A stretch of 64,000 bases of DNA from Aphanomyces cochlioides (taxonomy: Eukaryota > Oomycota > Saprolegniomycetes > Saprolegniales > Verrucalvaceae): the NCBI GenBank assembly GCA_019828595.1, contig JAHQRK010000010.1:124001-188000 (forward strand), in the 5' to 3' direction. Positions 1 to 10,632 of the stretch are shown one piece after another; position 1 is the stretch's first letter, and the number at the start of each line of letters is the position of its first letter. Both the position numbers and the translations under genes were made by a program. The notes under the pieces are model-generated. The model was not told the DNA's origin and ran no database searches. It was given only the letters and a program-made list of their open reading frames with translations.

Positions 1-39
1 ATTTAAATAACATAAAAATGAAAGGATTCTTGGCATTTG

Positions 40-995
40 TTAAGTGGCTTTGTGCAAGGATACCTGTAGACTCGACTCTGAGGTGTCATCCTCAAACCAT
101 TTGTCTGTTCGTGGGAGCAAATCATACTTTGGCTTTCGTTTGAGGAAGCTGTCTTGAACCTACGCAAAATACACAGTAAAACAGCTTGTGCCGGTCTTGT
201 TGTACCCAGAATTGCAATGCATTCATCAGGCAAGGACATGCGACCATGACGAGCACCAATTCTACTCGGGGATGTTGCTCAAGAGGTTGAAACATCCAAT
301 GTGCAAATTCGATGAGGGAATGTTGAAACAAGATGATACATCGACCGATGACGAGTTTCGCAGATACGATAATGATAAGCCAGGCTAGCAATTGAATAAT
401 CCACACACTGGAATTGAAAGAATTAGAAGGGGAGGTCAATGTGAAGTACCGAACGCGAATGGGATCGCCATAATCACCAGGAGTTTGCAAAGCGGTCCAC
501 TTGAAACGTCGCTAAACAGGCACTTTAGAGTCATGAAGTCACAAGCTATGTACAGCCAGGAGAACGAGCAATCTCAAAAAGAGCCAATTCAGTATGACAC
601 CAATGCTTGTGTCCAACGTAAAGTTGATAAAGTACATGGCACACTGAACGATTTGATAGTTGTGAAGAATCGCTCGTTAGTGGACGTACCTCATCGGTTG
701 AATTCTCCTCGCTAAAGCCGACCAGTGCAATAGCAATCGTGACATTCGCAATATGTGCTACTCCGGCGCCAATAGCTTGCTTGGACGCGTCGAATAGCCA
801 TATCTACCCAAGAAATTCAGAGCAATACTGTTGGCAACGTTTCAGTACCCTCATGGGTCTTCGTGGCCTCTCGACGTATCGTTTGACGATCAATACAGAC
901 ATTGCGATTAAACCTAATAAGATTTGCACAAATGATTCAAAGGGGCCGCTCAGAAGAGTGCATTTGGGGTGCTGCAGCCCTTGTTCATCCTCCAT
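40..995 (-). CDS. STIMATE/TMEM110-like ER membrane protein, six exons
   Basis: Animal STIMATE (TMEM110) sits in the ER membrane and helps STIM1 at ER-plasma membrane contacts; the yeast relative is YPL162C. Joining six short exons gives an N-terminus MEDEQGLQ, a first membrane segment (VQILLGLIAMSVLIVKRY), then R-IWLFDASKQAIG, which matches the family's RIW..D.SKQAIG block. Later exons supply YFINFTLDTSIGV, GDYGDPIR and VELVLVMVACPCLMNALQFW followed by VQDSFLKRK, equivalent to the family's FWVVDNFLMRKG. Introns I could place are 804-848 (45 nt) and 644-689 (46 nt); further ones lie near 515-540, 420-460 and 140-185. The start is the ATG at 995; an in-frame TTG further upstream is not needed. 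About four membrane segments are predicted. STIM itself is not seen here, so the calcium role is inferred from the family. Confidence 0.82.
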
Positions 996-1156
996 GCCAC
1001 AACCTTCCAAGGAAGTTCTGCAATTTGCAGTTGGTAATGTTCGGAAATGTGTTCAAAAATCGCAGATTTCTTTAAATGTCTTTAATGTTTCTTAAATATT
1101 TAAAGCCAATTCTTGGAATAAAAGACAAAACAACTTGAACAGAAAGGGCGCCGGGA

Positions 1157-1964
1157 TCACAGAACAAAAGCTGACGATTTCAATGATACACAGAGAAGAA
1201 AGATCAAGCCTATCAATCTGGCAGCTTCATCGCATCTCAAGGACAAGGACTGATCCCTGAGAATTGTAACCTGCCAAGGGGTTGTTCTCTGAACGTTCAA
1301 CGTGCCTGCGATTGAGGAGACGACTTCGGTGAAATGTTGATATGCCACGGAAGACGATCTATCCAGGGACTCGAGGTTGTCTTCATAAATTCTTAGTGCA
1401 GAGACCACATGGATCGCATGGCACAATATAAATGGTATTTGACAATTTCTCACAGAGTTTCCATTCACCAGTGGATATGTTGTGGGGACGTAAATTATGC
1501 ATCGAGGTTTCAGATCAAGTCCGTGAAATTTTTCGGCGTCCTGAAGTTGTCCACACCAAAATCGTTGATTGAAAATGAAAAAACCAAAAACCTCCTCTGG
1601 GCACTCCGCCATAGACATGCTTATCTATCAATCTTTCCCGACGACTTCCTCTCACTGCAAACTGTACTTCAAGCGACTGCATTACTGTACGACTGAAATG
1701 TCTTTCCCAGGTGCAGGAGGGCACCAAATTACATAATTCCTCATAATTTCTTTGTCAACACGAAGAACTACAATTTATTACTCTGGGATTGTCGTCGTTC
1801 CACCTCGTCGTGTCATGAGAGATTGATTGTCGAGAGTCCAACTGCACCCAAATGTGTTCGTGAAAGATTTTTTGAAGCTTGTCAATTAGCAAAATCGTAA
1901 ATCGCATGTCGTCGTCGTCCAACAACTTGACGTCAACGGAACCAATCGCATCTTTTTTGCTCAT
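1157..1964 (-). CDS. Unrecognised multi-exon gene
   Basis: An ATG at 1964 opens a 60-residue stretch (MSKKDAIGSVDVKLLDDDDM, then a hydrophobic-helical region with LLIDKLQKIF) that ends at a likely donor after DDNPR. Two overlapping frames follow, ending in a long open frame that closes at 1157 and contains SSSVAYQHFTEVVSSIAGTL. I could not find a set of splice sites keeping one frame throughout, so the exon structure is unresolved. The first exon reads like a real protein with good codon use, and it is divergent from the HECT gene across a 200-nt shared promoter. I do not recognise a domain. Confidence 0.4.
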
Positions 1965-2163
1965 ATTTCAGCAAATAAAAAGCTAAGCTGAAGAATTTGC
2001 ATACAAAATAGCCGAATTGGATTGGCTGGAAATATTCCGCATTTCACAACACAACGACAACTCCGTCATTTCGGCCAATTGGGTTGGAAAACTCTCGATC
2101 AAGCAATCGTCGTCGTCGAAGTCTAGTCGGCAGTCAATCAATCTCTCGATTGACACACACGCC
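1965..2163. promoter_or_regulatory. Shared divergent promoter with GATTGGCT box
   Basis: Between the unrecognised minus-strand gene and the HECT ligase lie about 200 nt holding GATTGGCT near 2022 and GGCCAATTGGG near 2076, the same CCAAT-type motif seen in other spacers of the window. No TATA box is obvious. A bidirectional promoter is inferred from position. Confidence 0.35.
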
Positions 2164-4218
2164 ATGTACATTCAACCGTCGGTGTATTGGGCATGGTACT
2201 CGACCATCCTTGGCATCGTTGTGATGTCTCTCGTTGTCGTTCATGTGGCACGGAAGCAGCTGAAGCGGCAACAACGAATGCGTGGCGACATGATCCAACG
2301 GTACGATTCTCTCTCTCTCCCTCGAGAAGATCACGGCTCATCACGGTCGGTAGGATGCTCTTGGTGAATCACAACAACACGCCTTACGGACGGCAGGATC
2401 TTGAAGCAGGGTACGTGCATCTATACGTGCTCAACGTAAATTCATGGCCATAACAGGGTGCCCCTCGAAGAACAATGGATGTGCGAAATCTGCGACTTTT
2501 GCAACCATGTTACCAAACCTGCTTGTGTTCTCTGCGGCACTGAAAGAGGTTTCATTCGCATTGAATTCAAGTCTAAGTTAGCTTTTCTTAGGCTTTTCAC
2601 TCACGGCGACACTTCTTGGAACAAGTGCTCCGCAATCAGATGTTGATTCGTCCACTAGCAGCAGCCAAGTACGCCGGCCCTCTATGCGACGGGATTCTGT
2701 CACTATGCCGCAAACCTCTCGTTTGTCTTTCGTCGATCGCAACAAAGCTTTCAAGATTCGCAGACTAAATGCTCGACAAGCTGCTGCGAGGTAAGTCGCT
2801 GATTTTGTAACTAATCTTGATGGTCAATTTGTAGAAAACGCAAGGAATGGGTGCGTAAGGTGGGGGCTGATGGTCGCGGGTACTGGACTCGCAAGCAAGC
2901 AAATGAAGGTGAAGGTTTTGTGGCCCGCGTTGTTCGTTCTCCTAACGAAGACGAAATGCGACTCACATTTGCACCGACGTCGCGAGAAGATGCAGTCACT
3001 TCATTTGACGGAAATGAAATCCATGCCCAAGACTTGGAAATTCTACATGTCGTCGCTGCCATGCCATTCCAAGAAAAATATGCTTGGTTTGTCCAGCAAA
3101 CCCAGGGCTTGATGAAGACTTGGAAGGACGGGCGACTCAAGATCAAGGTCCACCGTGACAACGTCTTGGTCGAATCATTTGAGCAAGTGCTCGGCATGCA
3201 GAAGCAACATATTTATATGCCACTCCGCATTGAATTCATCGGCGAAACAGGGCTCGACGCTGGTGGCCTTGAACGCGAATGGTTCTCAATCTTGACCCAA
3301 GAATTGTTTGACGAATCACTTGGGCTCTTCCAAGCCTGTCATAAAGATGTTGGTGCGTTCTACATTGATCCGAACTCAGCCGAGATCACGAAAGATCATT
3401 TGCTCTACTTCAAAGCGACTGGGCGATTGCTTGGACGTGCACTGCTCTCGGGGCATTTGCTCACTGCCCGACCATGCCTTCCACTTCTCAAGCACATTCT
3501 TGGCGTGCCAATTTCATTCAACGATATTCAGTATTTGGACCCCCAAAAGTACAGTGGATTGCGATGGATCGAAGAAAACAACAATGTGGAGTGCCTGGAC
3601 TTGTATTTCAGCACTACCGAGGTATGCCAAGGCAATAAGACGGTTGAAGTGGACCTCAAACCTAATGGCCGGAACATTCTTGTCACTGACGAAAACAAAG
3701 CAGAATACTTACAACTCACCCTGCGCTACCTCATGCTTGACCGCTGTGCTGCTCAACTGCAACACCTTCTTGTTGGACTTTTTGAAGTCGTTCCCCAAGA
3801 GATGCTCATGGTCTTTGATTACCAAGAATTGGAGCTTGTCATGTGCGGTGTGCCTGACATTGACGTCGAAGACTGGAAGGCGAATACTCAATACTCCCCA
3901 GAGCTGGTTTCTTCACCTGTGCTTGGATGGTTTTGGGAAGTTGTTTCCAGCTTCTCAAGTGAAGACAAAGCAAGGCTTTTGCAATTTGCCACAGGCTCTT
4001 CACGAACACCAATCCAGGGCTTCAAAGCTCTTGTTAGTTACGATGGCCAAATTTGCCCCTTTTCGCTCCAAGGTATTCCATTCAGTGATACGGCATACCC
4101 TCGAGCACATACATGCTTCAACCGTATTGATTTGCCCCTTTACGAGACAAAAGAACAGCTTCAAGATGTCTTGACCGTCGTCATCAATACAGAAATTACT
4201 GGATTCACCGAGGAATAA
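2164..4218 (+). CDS. Membrane-anchored RanBP2-finger HECT E3 ubiquitin ligase
   Basis: HECT ligases accept ubiquitin from an E2 onto a cysteine and pass it to a substrate. The protein starts MYIQPSVYWAWYSTILG; residues about 8-30 form one strongly hydrophobic segment followed by RKQLKRQQR, a type-I/III membrane anchor with a basic stop. A RanBP2-type zinc finger (WMCEICDFCNHVTKPACVLC) follows near residue 65. A Ser-rich linker leads to a HECT domain from about PLRIEFIGETGLDAGGLERE to the end, with the N-lobe FFSILTQELF-like block and the catalytic Cys in AHTCFNRIDLP about 45 residues before the C-terminus. Introns: 2301-2353, about 2410-2456, about 2550-2592 and about 2793-2834; each joins in frame. 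Total about 615 residues. There are no WW, C2 or ankyrin modules. The ATG at 2164 is preferred because the earlier in-frame start is TTG. Confidence 0.9.
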
Positions 4219-4846
4219 GATAACTTAACGTAGATGTTTATCAACAACTTGTTGTTTGCATACTTTCGAGCATATCTTGCATGCATCCATAGTAAACGTG
4301 AAGCAGTGCCAAAATTTCTTGTCCGTCAATAAGAAGCACGAACTGCAGACTCTACTCAGCAACTAGTCCAAAAGCAATTTCGCTGGCGAACAATTTGAGT
4401 CCAATGTTTTTGGCAGCTTCAGATCAAAGTATAGAGCCACAGAAAAAGTCCCACGTTACTCAAGGGCATGTTGAGCACCATTTTGACGAGCGCAGTGCCT
4501 TCAAAATAAAGGAATGCGACCTTTGAAGTTCGGGATCTATGACCAGTGATTGGGAAAATATAAAGAACGGCAATGGAACAATTAGAGCTGCGTGGCCATA
4601 CTGAAGTTGCTGCAAGAGTTACACTGCCGTACCTAGGGGCGTTTGAAGTGTATTGTCCATAACCAGTTGCGAAGGACTGCTGTGTCGGAGTGTATCAAAA
4701 TGCCTAGCGAGATTGCCATGCATAATTGACGTATGGGATAGTACCAATTCAACAAAAATCATGCATTATGTAGCTTATGCAGTCGTTAGGTGTTTCCATG
4801 GCTTGTTCGACTTGGTCAAGTCCCCGAAAACGCTTGTTGCACTAGA
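4219..4846. other. Gene-free spacer after the HECT ligase
   Basis: AT-leaning sequence with only short chance frames in all six readings. No conserved domain, tRNA or tandem repeat was found. Confidence 0.5.
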
Positions 4847-5105
4847 GAAAGGTTAGCATCTCCAAATGAAGAGGCAACATACGCATGCGAAGATCACTAT
4901 TCACCAACTTCGCACAACAAAACAAGCGTTCGACAAGATTGGAAGTTGGCGGGATGAATTTCAAATCAGCGAGCTTTCCTCAATGCGGTGTCGTTTATCC
5001 ATCAATAAACCATCGGCATAGCTGCGACGGTCAACCACTTCCACGTTCGACCTAGAAACATCTTCTTGCAAGAAGCATGCCACAGCTGCCTTTTCGGCAT
5101 CACTC
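4847..5105 (-). pseudogene. Broken hAT transposase C-terminal fragment
   Basis: On the minus strand one frame reads AEKAAVACFLQEDVSRSN and on to LLMDKRHRIEESS, then a shift to a second frame gives LKFIPPTSNLVERLFCCAKL and NSDLRMRMLPLHLEMLTFL before a stop. The second part matches the hAT-family C-terminal dimerisation region (the FIPPTSN.VER.FS.AK...R..M.P...E..LFL pattern). The frame break near 4975 and the absence of the catalytic core show that it is a decayed relic. Terminal inverted repeats were not identified. Confidence 0.65.
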
Positions 5106-6006
5106 ATTCACTCACTCACTAGTATGGATTTGAAGCTCAACGACTTTAAGAATGGTTGACAATGTTTTTGTTGCACTTCCATAGACATACAACTTGTAAG
5201 GCCGTGATCTCAACGGAATGTTTACCTATGGCCTCTTTTAACCGTTGCTTTCGCCATAAGCCATTATTGCCTTGTCCCGACACCATCAGTACATCCTTAG
5301 GAGTGGGCCATGTGAAACACAACACCCCTAGGGGATCGTACGAACAATTGATTCCTGCTTAGGGATAGTCCGATATGGAAAAAATATGGAAATACCATAA
5401 TGGTTTCCCCACCACTGTCTATGACATTAACTTTAAATGTCATAAATCCCTTGTCGTCAAGAAAGTGCAGATGTCAGTCCATCGTACGGCACATTTCAAG
5501 GATTCCACTTATGGGTAATAAGACCAGTCCACGTGAATAAATCATCCACGTCCTCTTGCCACGAGTCTTCAAATCTCACGTCGTCAGCCGCTTCATCGAC
5601 AAGATCCTTCCGGTTGGATCTCTTTGGCGCGCAATTCCCATTCTGTTGGACCCTCCGAGAAATGCAAAAATGAACCAATCACATGCTAACATTAACAATT
5701 TAATGCAATAAATTAAATATTTCAAGGGTTAATTTCTGCTCTCAATTGGTTAATTAATAGCTAATCATTTCTTTTCTTCGTGCAATGACGCCAAAATTAA
5801 TGATTGAATATTGGCTAATCATATGAAAGCTACGTCCAAGCTGGACAAAACAGTCACTTGGTTGGGCAGCGACATCAAGGTGATCAGCTCGTCCAAGCGG
5901 TGTCTCGACTAACCAACGAGACGTCCTGGTATCCTCCCCGTTGTCTGAAAGGGTGCGCCAGATCTCAAGAGTATGTATTTCTCACTGTTTGTAGGTTGAA
6001 AATCTC
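5106..6006. other. Spacer with possible decayed transposon sequence, then CK2B promoter
   Basis: On the minus strand 5156-5345 is open (including LWRKQRLKEAIGKHSVEI) and 5496-5678 gives a 60-residue acidic frame; neither shows a domain I recognise, and they may be remains of the same or another element. From 5690 to 5825 the sequence is strongly AT-rich with GGTTAATTAAT and GGCTAATCAT, and the last 150 nt are probably the CK2B promoter and leader. Confidence 0.3.
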
Positions 6007-6891
6007 ATGGAGGCACACGACGCGCCGGCTGTCCCCGATTTATCGTCCCTCACGCTGGATGAACATGATTCGAGAGAAGAACTCGTTCTTGAAGAAGCTG
6101 CACTAAGCGGGGATGAGTTAGATGTGTCGGAAGAAGAATCTAGTGATGCCGATGACGATAGCGAAGACGAAGAGGAAGAATTGAGTTGGATCTCATGGTT
6201 TTGCTCGCTGCGAGGGAATGAGTTTTTCTGCGAGATTGACGAAGATTACATTGTCGACGACTTCAATCTGACGGGATTGAATAGTATCGTGCCGTACTAC
6301 GACTACGCCATGGATATGATCCTCGACGTGGAGACACCTCACGATGAAAATCTCACAGACACCCAACAAGAAATGGTCGAATCTGCCGCGGAAATGCTCT
6401 ATGGTCTTATCCATGCGCGCTATATTCTCACATCCAAAGGCATGGCCGCGATGCTCGAGAAGTATCAAAATGTCGATTTTGGTCGATGCCATCGTGTCTA
6501 TTGCCAAGGCCAACCGGTGTTACCGGTGGGTCAATCAGACGTGCCTCGCCACACGACAGTCAACATTTTTTGCCCTCGTTGTCGCGATATTTTCTTCCCC
6601 AAGTCGCAGCGTCAAAGCAGTATGTTCTTGCCTCTTATGAATATGCCGCTCATGGAGCTATTCTTCGTAGATATTGATGGCGCGTACTTTGGCACAACAT
6701 TTCCACACCTCTTTCTCATGACACATCTCTCGCTTGTGCCTTCCCCGCCCACGCAAGTGTATGTTCCTCGCGTTTTTGGTTATAAAGTGCACAAGTCGAG
6801 TGCGTATTATTCCGGCAAGAAAGACCCGAAAGATGCCGATAGAAACAGCCATCGTCGTGGCCGACGAAAGCTCATGCTGGAAAACCCATGA
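6007..6891 (+). CDS. CSNK2B: Casein kinase 2 regulatory subunit beta
   Basis: CK2 beta dimerises through a zinc finger and holds two catalytic alpha subunits, setting substrate choice. An acidic N-terminal extension (runs of E/D and S, residues about 25-58) precedes the core [20 protein letters not shown] and [12 protein letters not shown]. The Zn ligands are CHRVYC and [21 protein letters not shown] completes the signature. A 51-nt intron at 6620-6670 must be removed: it joins KSQRQS to N-IDGAYFG. Because 51 is a multiple of three the frame also stays open through it, which would give a false 17-residue insert. A basic tail ([10 protein letters not shown]) ends the protein. The first 50 acidic residues are longer than in animal CK2 beta. 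Confidence 0.93.
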   Translation: MEAHDAPAVPDLSSLTLDEHDSREELVLEEAALSGDELDVSEEESSDADDDSEDEEEELSWISWFCSLRGNEFFCEIDEDYIVDDFNLTGLNSIVPYYDYAMDMILDVETPHDENLTDTQQEMVESAAEMLYGLIHARYILTSKGMAAMLEKYQNVDFGRCHRVYCQGQPVLPVGQSDVPRHTTVNIFCPRCRDIFFPKSQRQSSMFLPLMNMPLMELFFVDIDGAYFGTTFPHLFLMTHLSLVPSPPTQVYVPRVFGYKVHKSSAYYSGKKDPKDADRNSHRRGRRKLMLENP

Positions 6892-7112
6892 GCAAGTCTC
6901 TCTTCCCCTCAAAATAACGTTGTATATGGAATCTCGGGTCTTCTTCCATCTTCCTTTTGTATTCTCCCTGCAGTGCTTCCGCCTGTCTCGCGGAATCCAA
7001 GTTGGAAAATGAGTGCTTATCCGGATAAGCTGTAAAGTGAGGAGGAGCTTGATTTGATCTTTTGTGAGAGAAACTGCCGACCGACGCAAGTCGACTCGAT
7101 CGACAAGGATAT

Positions 7113-10100
7113 ATGTGGGAAAAGACTCCAGAAGAGCAGGCATTCTATGCGCGTATGTTCCAACTCGCAGATATTCAAAAGAATGGCAAAGTGGAAGGCA
7201 AAACGGCGGTCGATTTCTTTACAAAGAGCGGTCTCCCTGCGATTGTACTCAAGCAGGTACGGGACAAGATCGATAGACACGACAGAGACTTGATGGATTC
7301 ATTAGGTGTGGTCATTAGCGAGCACTAACATGCAACCCTACTTGAACCAAGAGGAATTCAATGTCGCATTGGGTCTGATTGCCCTAGCTCAAGTGGGCGA
7401 ACATTTGGATTTAGCCAAATTGGCATCGTATGGCAAATCCCACAAACTGCCATTGCCCGTATTCAACATCAATGGTGCTAAAGATTTCGTCATGGCAGCA
7501 GCTGACGAAGATAAGTACAAGATGTTGTTTCGCGACGCTGTTGGAGATATTCATGGTACCATGTCTGCCACAGCGGCAATGGATTTATTTCAAAAGTCGG
7601 GCATGCCTCTGAATGTACAGTGTGGGCTAGAACGAAGTGTTATTTTAGCGATGTTTGGTAGGAGTTGCAAGAAATCTACAACTTGGTCGACACATCTAAG
7701 AAGCAAGCGCTCCATATTGAAGGATTTATCATTGCGATGCATCTAATTGTGTGCAAAACTCGTCGCGGCATGGGCCAACTCCCGTCAAGTGTTCCCATGG
7801 AACTCTTTCCCACATTGGTTTTGCCAGAAATCACATTGGAATCAGTAAGCAGTGGTGGGTCTGCAAGTGGAATGCTCCAAAAACAGGTTTATCATCCGTG
7901 GTTGTTGTTTTGTCTGAAGTAATCTTATAGCTGAATGCCCAAAAGCAATTGCAAGAAGCATATGCACGTATTCCTGCCCACTCAGCTGCACTCGACGCGG
8001 AACTCAATGCAGTGGAAGCACTCGGATATAATATTCCTCCATCGGCACGAGGAACTCCGGGCGATGCAACGAGTCTTCAGGAATTGGAATCAATCATGCA
8101 ACGATATATCACCCAAGTGCAAGATGAGATCCAGGCACTTCAGCAAGACAAAGGCAATGCACCAGTGTCTGTTCAAACGCTTTTACAGACATTGACAAAT
8201 CTCAAGCAGCAGTCGACAAGGCTGACTGAGCAGAAGGAAGCCATTTTGCGCAGTCGTCACCCCAATTTGCACATCGATGTTGGCAAGAGTGATTCCAACG
8301 TAGGAGGCGGATTTAACGCTAGTTTTGAAGCAACATCCTTCGACGGTATACGTTAATATATCTGATGTTTACACTGACTTGTGTTCGACAGAAGCAATTC
8401 CTGTCACCGCACCAGGATGGAGCAAACCTGACGACTTTCCTCAAGATTTTGCACCTGCTATTGCTAGTTCAGCACCATCGTTTGTCGCGGAGCCAAACAT
8501 GTCGTTGTTTTCGCCATCGAATGAAGCCACATCGTTTGGTTTTGATGTTGGATCTGCTGGTGGGACTGGTGGTAGTACAAGTTTTGAAATGACAGCACCA
8601 CCACTTATCCCTGACACGTCGAAAAAGACTCTAACCATGAATGCGTTTGCAATTGCAAACGATGCATCGTTCAATGCTCTCGAAGCTATGAATGAAATGG
8701 ATCTGAACGTGTCCGAGAAGTACCTAAAAGAAAATGAGCCTGTCGAGTTGAAACGAGAGTTTTCACGTCGTGGGAGTACTGCTGACGATCAAGTCAAGAC
8801 AGAAAAAGTTCCTGCTAAACCACTGCAGGCGCCAACGAAGGAGGCTTTTGCAGACTTTTCAACCAGAATAAGTACTACATCGACTAAGTCTGTTGAAGCC
8901 ACGCCAAACTTCTTTCATGAAGCCCCTACAAATGCTGAGCCATTTCCAGCTCCTACAACGTTTGAAACATTTGGTGCACCAACAAGTCAAGAAACAAGCT
9001 TTGCAACGAGTTTTGGATCCAATTTCGATGACTTTAATGCCTCTAGTGCGACGGAACCAGCCAGCGATTTCGGACAATTCAACACACCCCAAACGTTTGG
9101 AGAATTTGATTCGTCTTTCGACACCCAACCATCCACCAACGAAAGTTTTGGAGCATTTGAATCATCGTTTGACAACCCCCAGCCTTCCATGAACGAAGGT
9201 TTTGTGGCATTTGGAGATTTCAAAGACACACCATCGACAAAACACTCCGACACGTCCTTCGGAGCATTTGTATCTCCAGTTGAAAGCACTAAGGCAAAAG
9301 AAGCAGATACGTCGTTTGGTACAATTGAATCAAGTCACCCAAGCTCTTCATGTGGTGATTTTCAAGCACCCACAAGCTCTCCACATTTCGGTTTTTCGGC
9401 CAATTTTGACAACGCCCCATCTGACTTTGGATTTTCAGCAGACTTTGGCAATGCCCCATCCCCAAACGACGGCATTAGTGATTTCAATCAATCATTCACA
9501 ACTTCCAGCAGCACCAATTTTGAGTCCTCTGATGCCACAAAAGCTGAAGTAACGAATCGAACTGCAAGTGGAAGCATTCCAACGGACGACTGGCAATCCA
9601 CAGATTTTAAGCAGGACACTGAAAAAAGCTCTCAATCTATGTTCCCAATACCTGCAGACTCTTCCGCGAATAGTGATTTCGTCGAAAGCTTCATAAAGAC
9701 AGAAGCTAATGTAGGGCAGCTTGAGGCAACAACACCCACGGAAAATATGGCGCAAAGCTTAAGCACTTGGAGCAATGGAGGTGATTTTGGTGCTTTCAAC
9801 AACCCGAATGATCCTATTCAACAATCACAAGAGTTTACTCAAACTGCATTCGTGAGCGAACCCATACATCTGTCAAGCTCATTTTCGAGCACAGCGGATC
9901 AACAAAGTGCTGTACCCACAAGTCACGAAGAAGTTGTAGAAGGTTGTGGATGTCTATGTGGATTACAGCTGACAACGAATCTCTAGATGAATTTGAAATC
10001 ATCCAGAAAACTGAAGGAACTCCATCGCCGTTTGCAACGATACAAAGCACGCCAGAGACAACTTCCACCACCGAATTGTCCTCAAACGCTGAAGCTTGTT

Positions 10101-10603
10101 CCTCCACGGAACCAACCTTTGGAAGTTTTCATGACGTCTCTGCTCATAAGGAAGAATCGTCGACACCTGCACCAGCCTCATCATCCTCAGACTTTGACTT
10201 CGGGAGCTTTGATGCTTTGAGTATTAAAGACACACCAACAACGACATCCAGCTCGTTTCCTATTGCCGGCGGAGAGGATGCATCGAAGACCATATTCGAG
10301 GGCTTTGGAGACTTCACGTCGACTCAACCTGCGACTCAGTCATCAGCTCAGCCACCTTCAACAGCAAATGATGACATTTTTGGCGATTTTCAGTTTGCTG
10401 ACTTCTCTCGCAACTATTCCAGCGACACTACGCACGGTGGGAGTGGTGAAAAGCACGAACACCATTTTTCCAGTGTGCCTGCCAACCCTTCCGACATGTT
10501 CGCTGATTTTGCAGACTTTCAGTCGAGCTTAAACACCACGCCATCATGGGACATTGCACCAACAAAACAAGAAAACAAGTCGTCAGCAGACTTTGAGTTT
10601 TAG
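7113..10603 (+). CDS. EH-domain endocytic scaffold (Eps15/Pan1-like)
   Basis: EH domains bind NPF peptides and build clathrin-coat assemblies. Two EH domains are visible: the first spans FYARMFQLADIQKNGKVEGK ... FFTKSGLPAIVLKQ, an intron near 7257-7305, then VWSLASTNMQPYLNQEEFN; the second spans YKMLFRDAVGDIHGTMSA ... FQKSGMPLNVQ, an intron to 7662, then ELQEIYNLVDTSKKQALHIE. A coiled-coil stretch follows (about 7935-8330). The tail of some 700 residues is low complexity, rich in S/T/P, with very many Phe motifs (FGAF, FGDF, FADF, DFGSF), and ends SADFEF. An intron near 9930-9971 joins the last two open frames; its donor is uncertain (GTGCTG near 9910 or GTTGTG near 9945). The tail motifs resemble adaptor/clathrin-binding or phase-separating segments. 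It converges on the ACSL gene, 29 nt away. Confidence 0.85.
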
Positions 10604-10632
10604 ATATCATCAGTGAAAAATATACCTTAGGA

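Noticed and set aside
5156..5690. Second transposase (piggyBac-like) in the HECT-CK2B spacer
   Set aside because: Frames contain only vague resemblance and no catalytic residues, so no call was made.
6620..6670. 17-residue insertion in CK2 beta
   Set aside because: It is a 51-nt intron whose length keeps the frame open; removal restores SNIDGAYFG.
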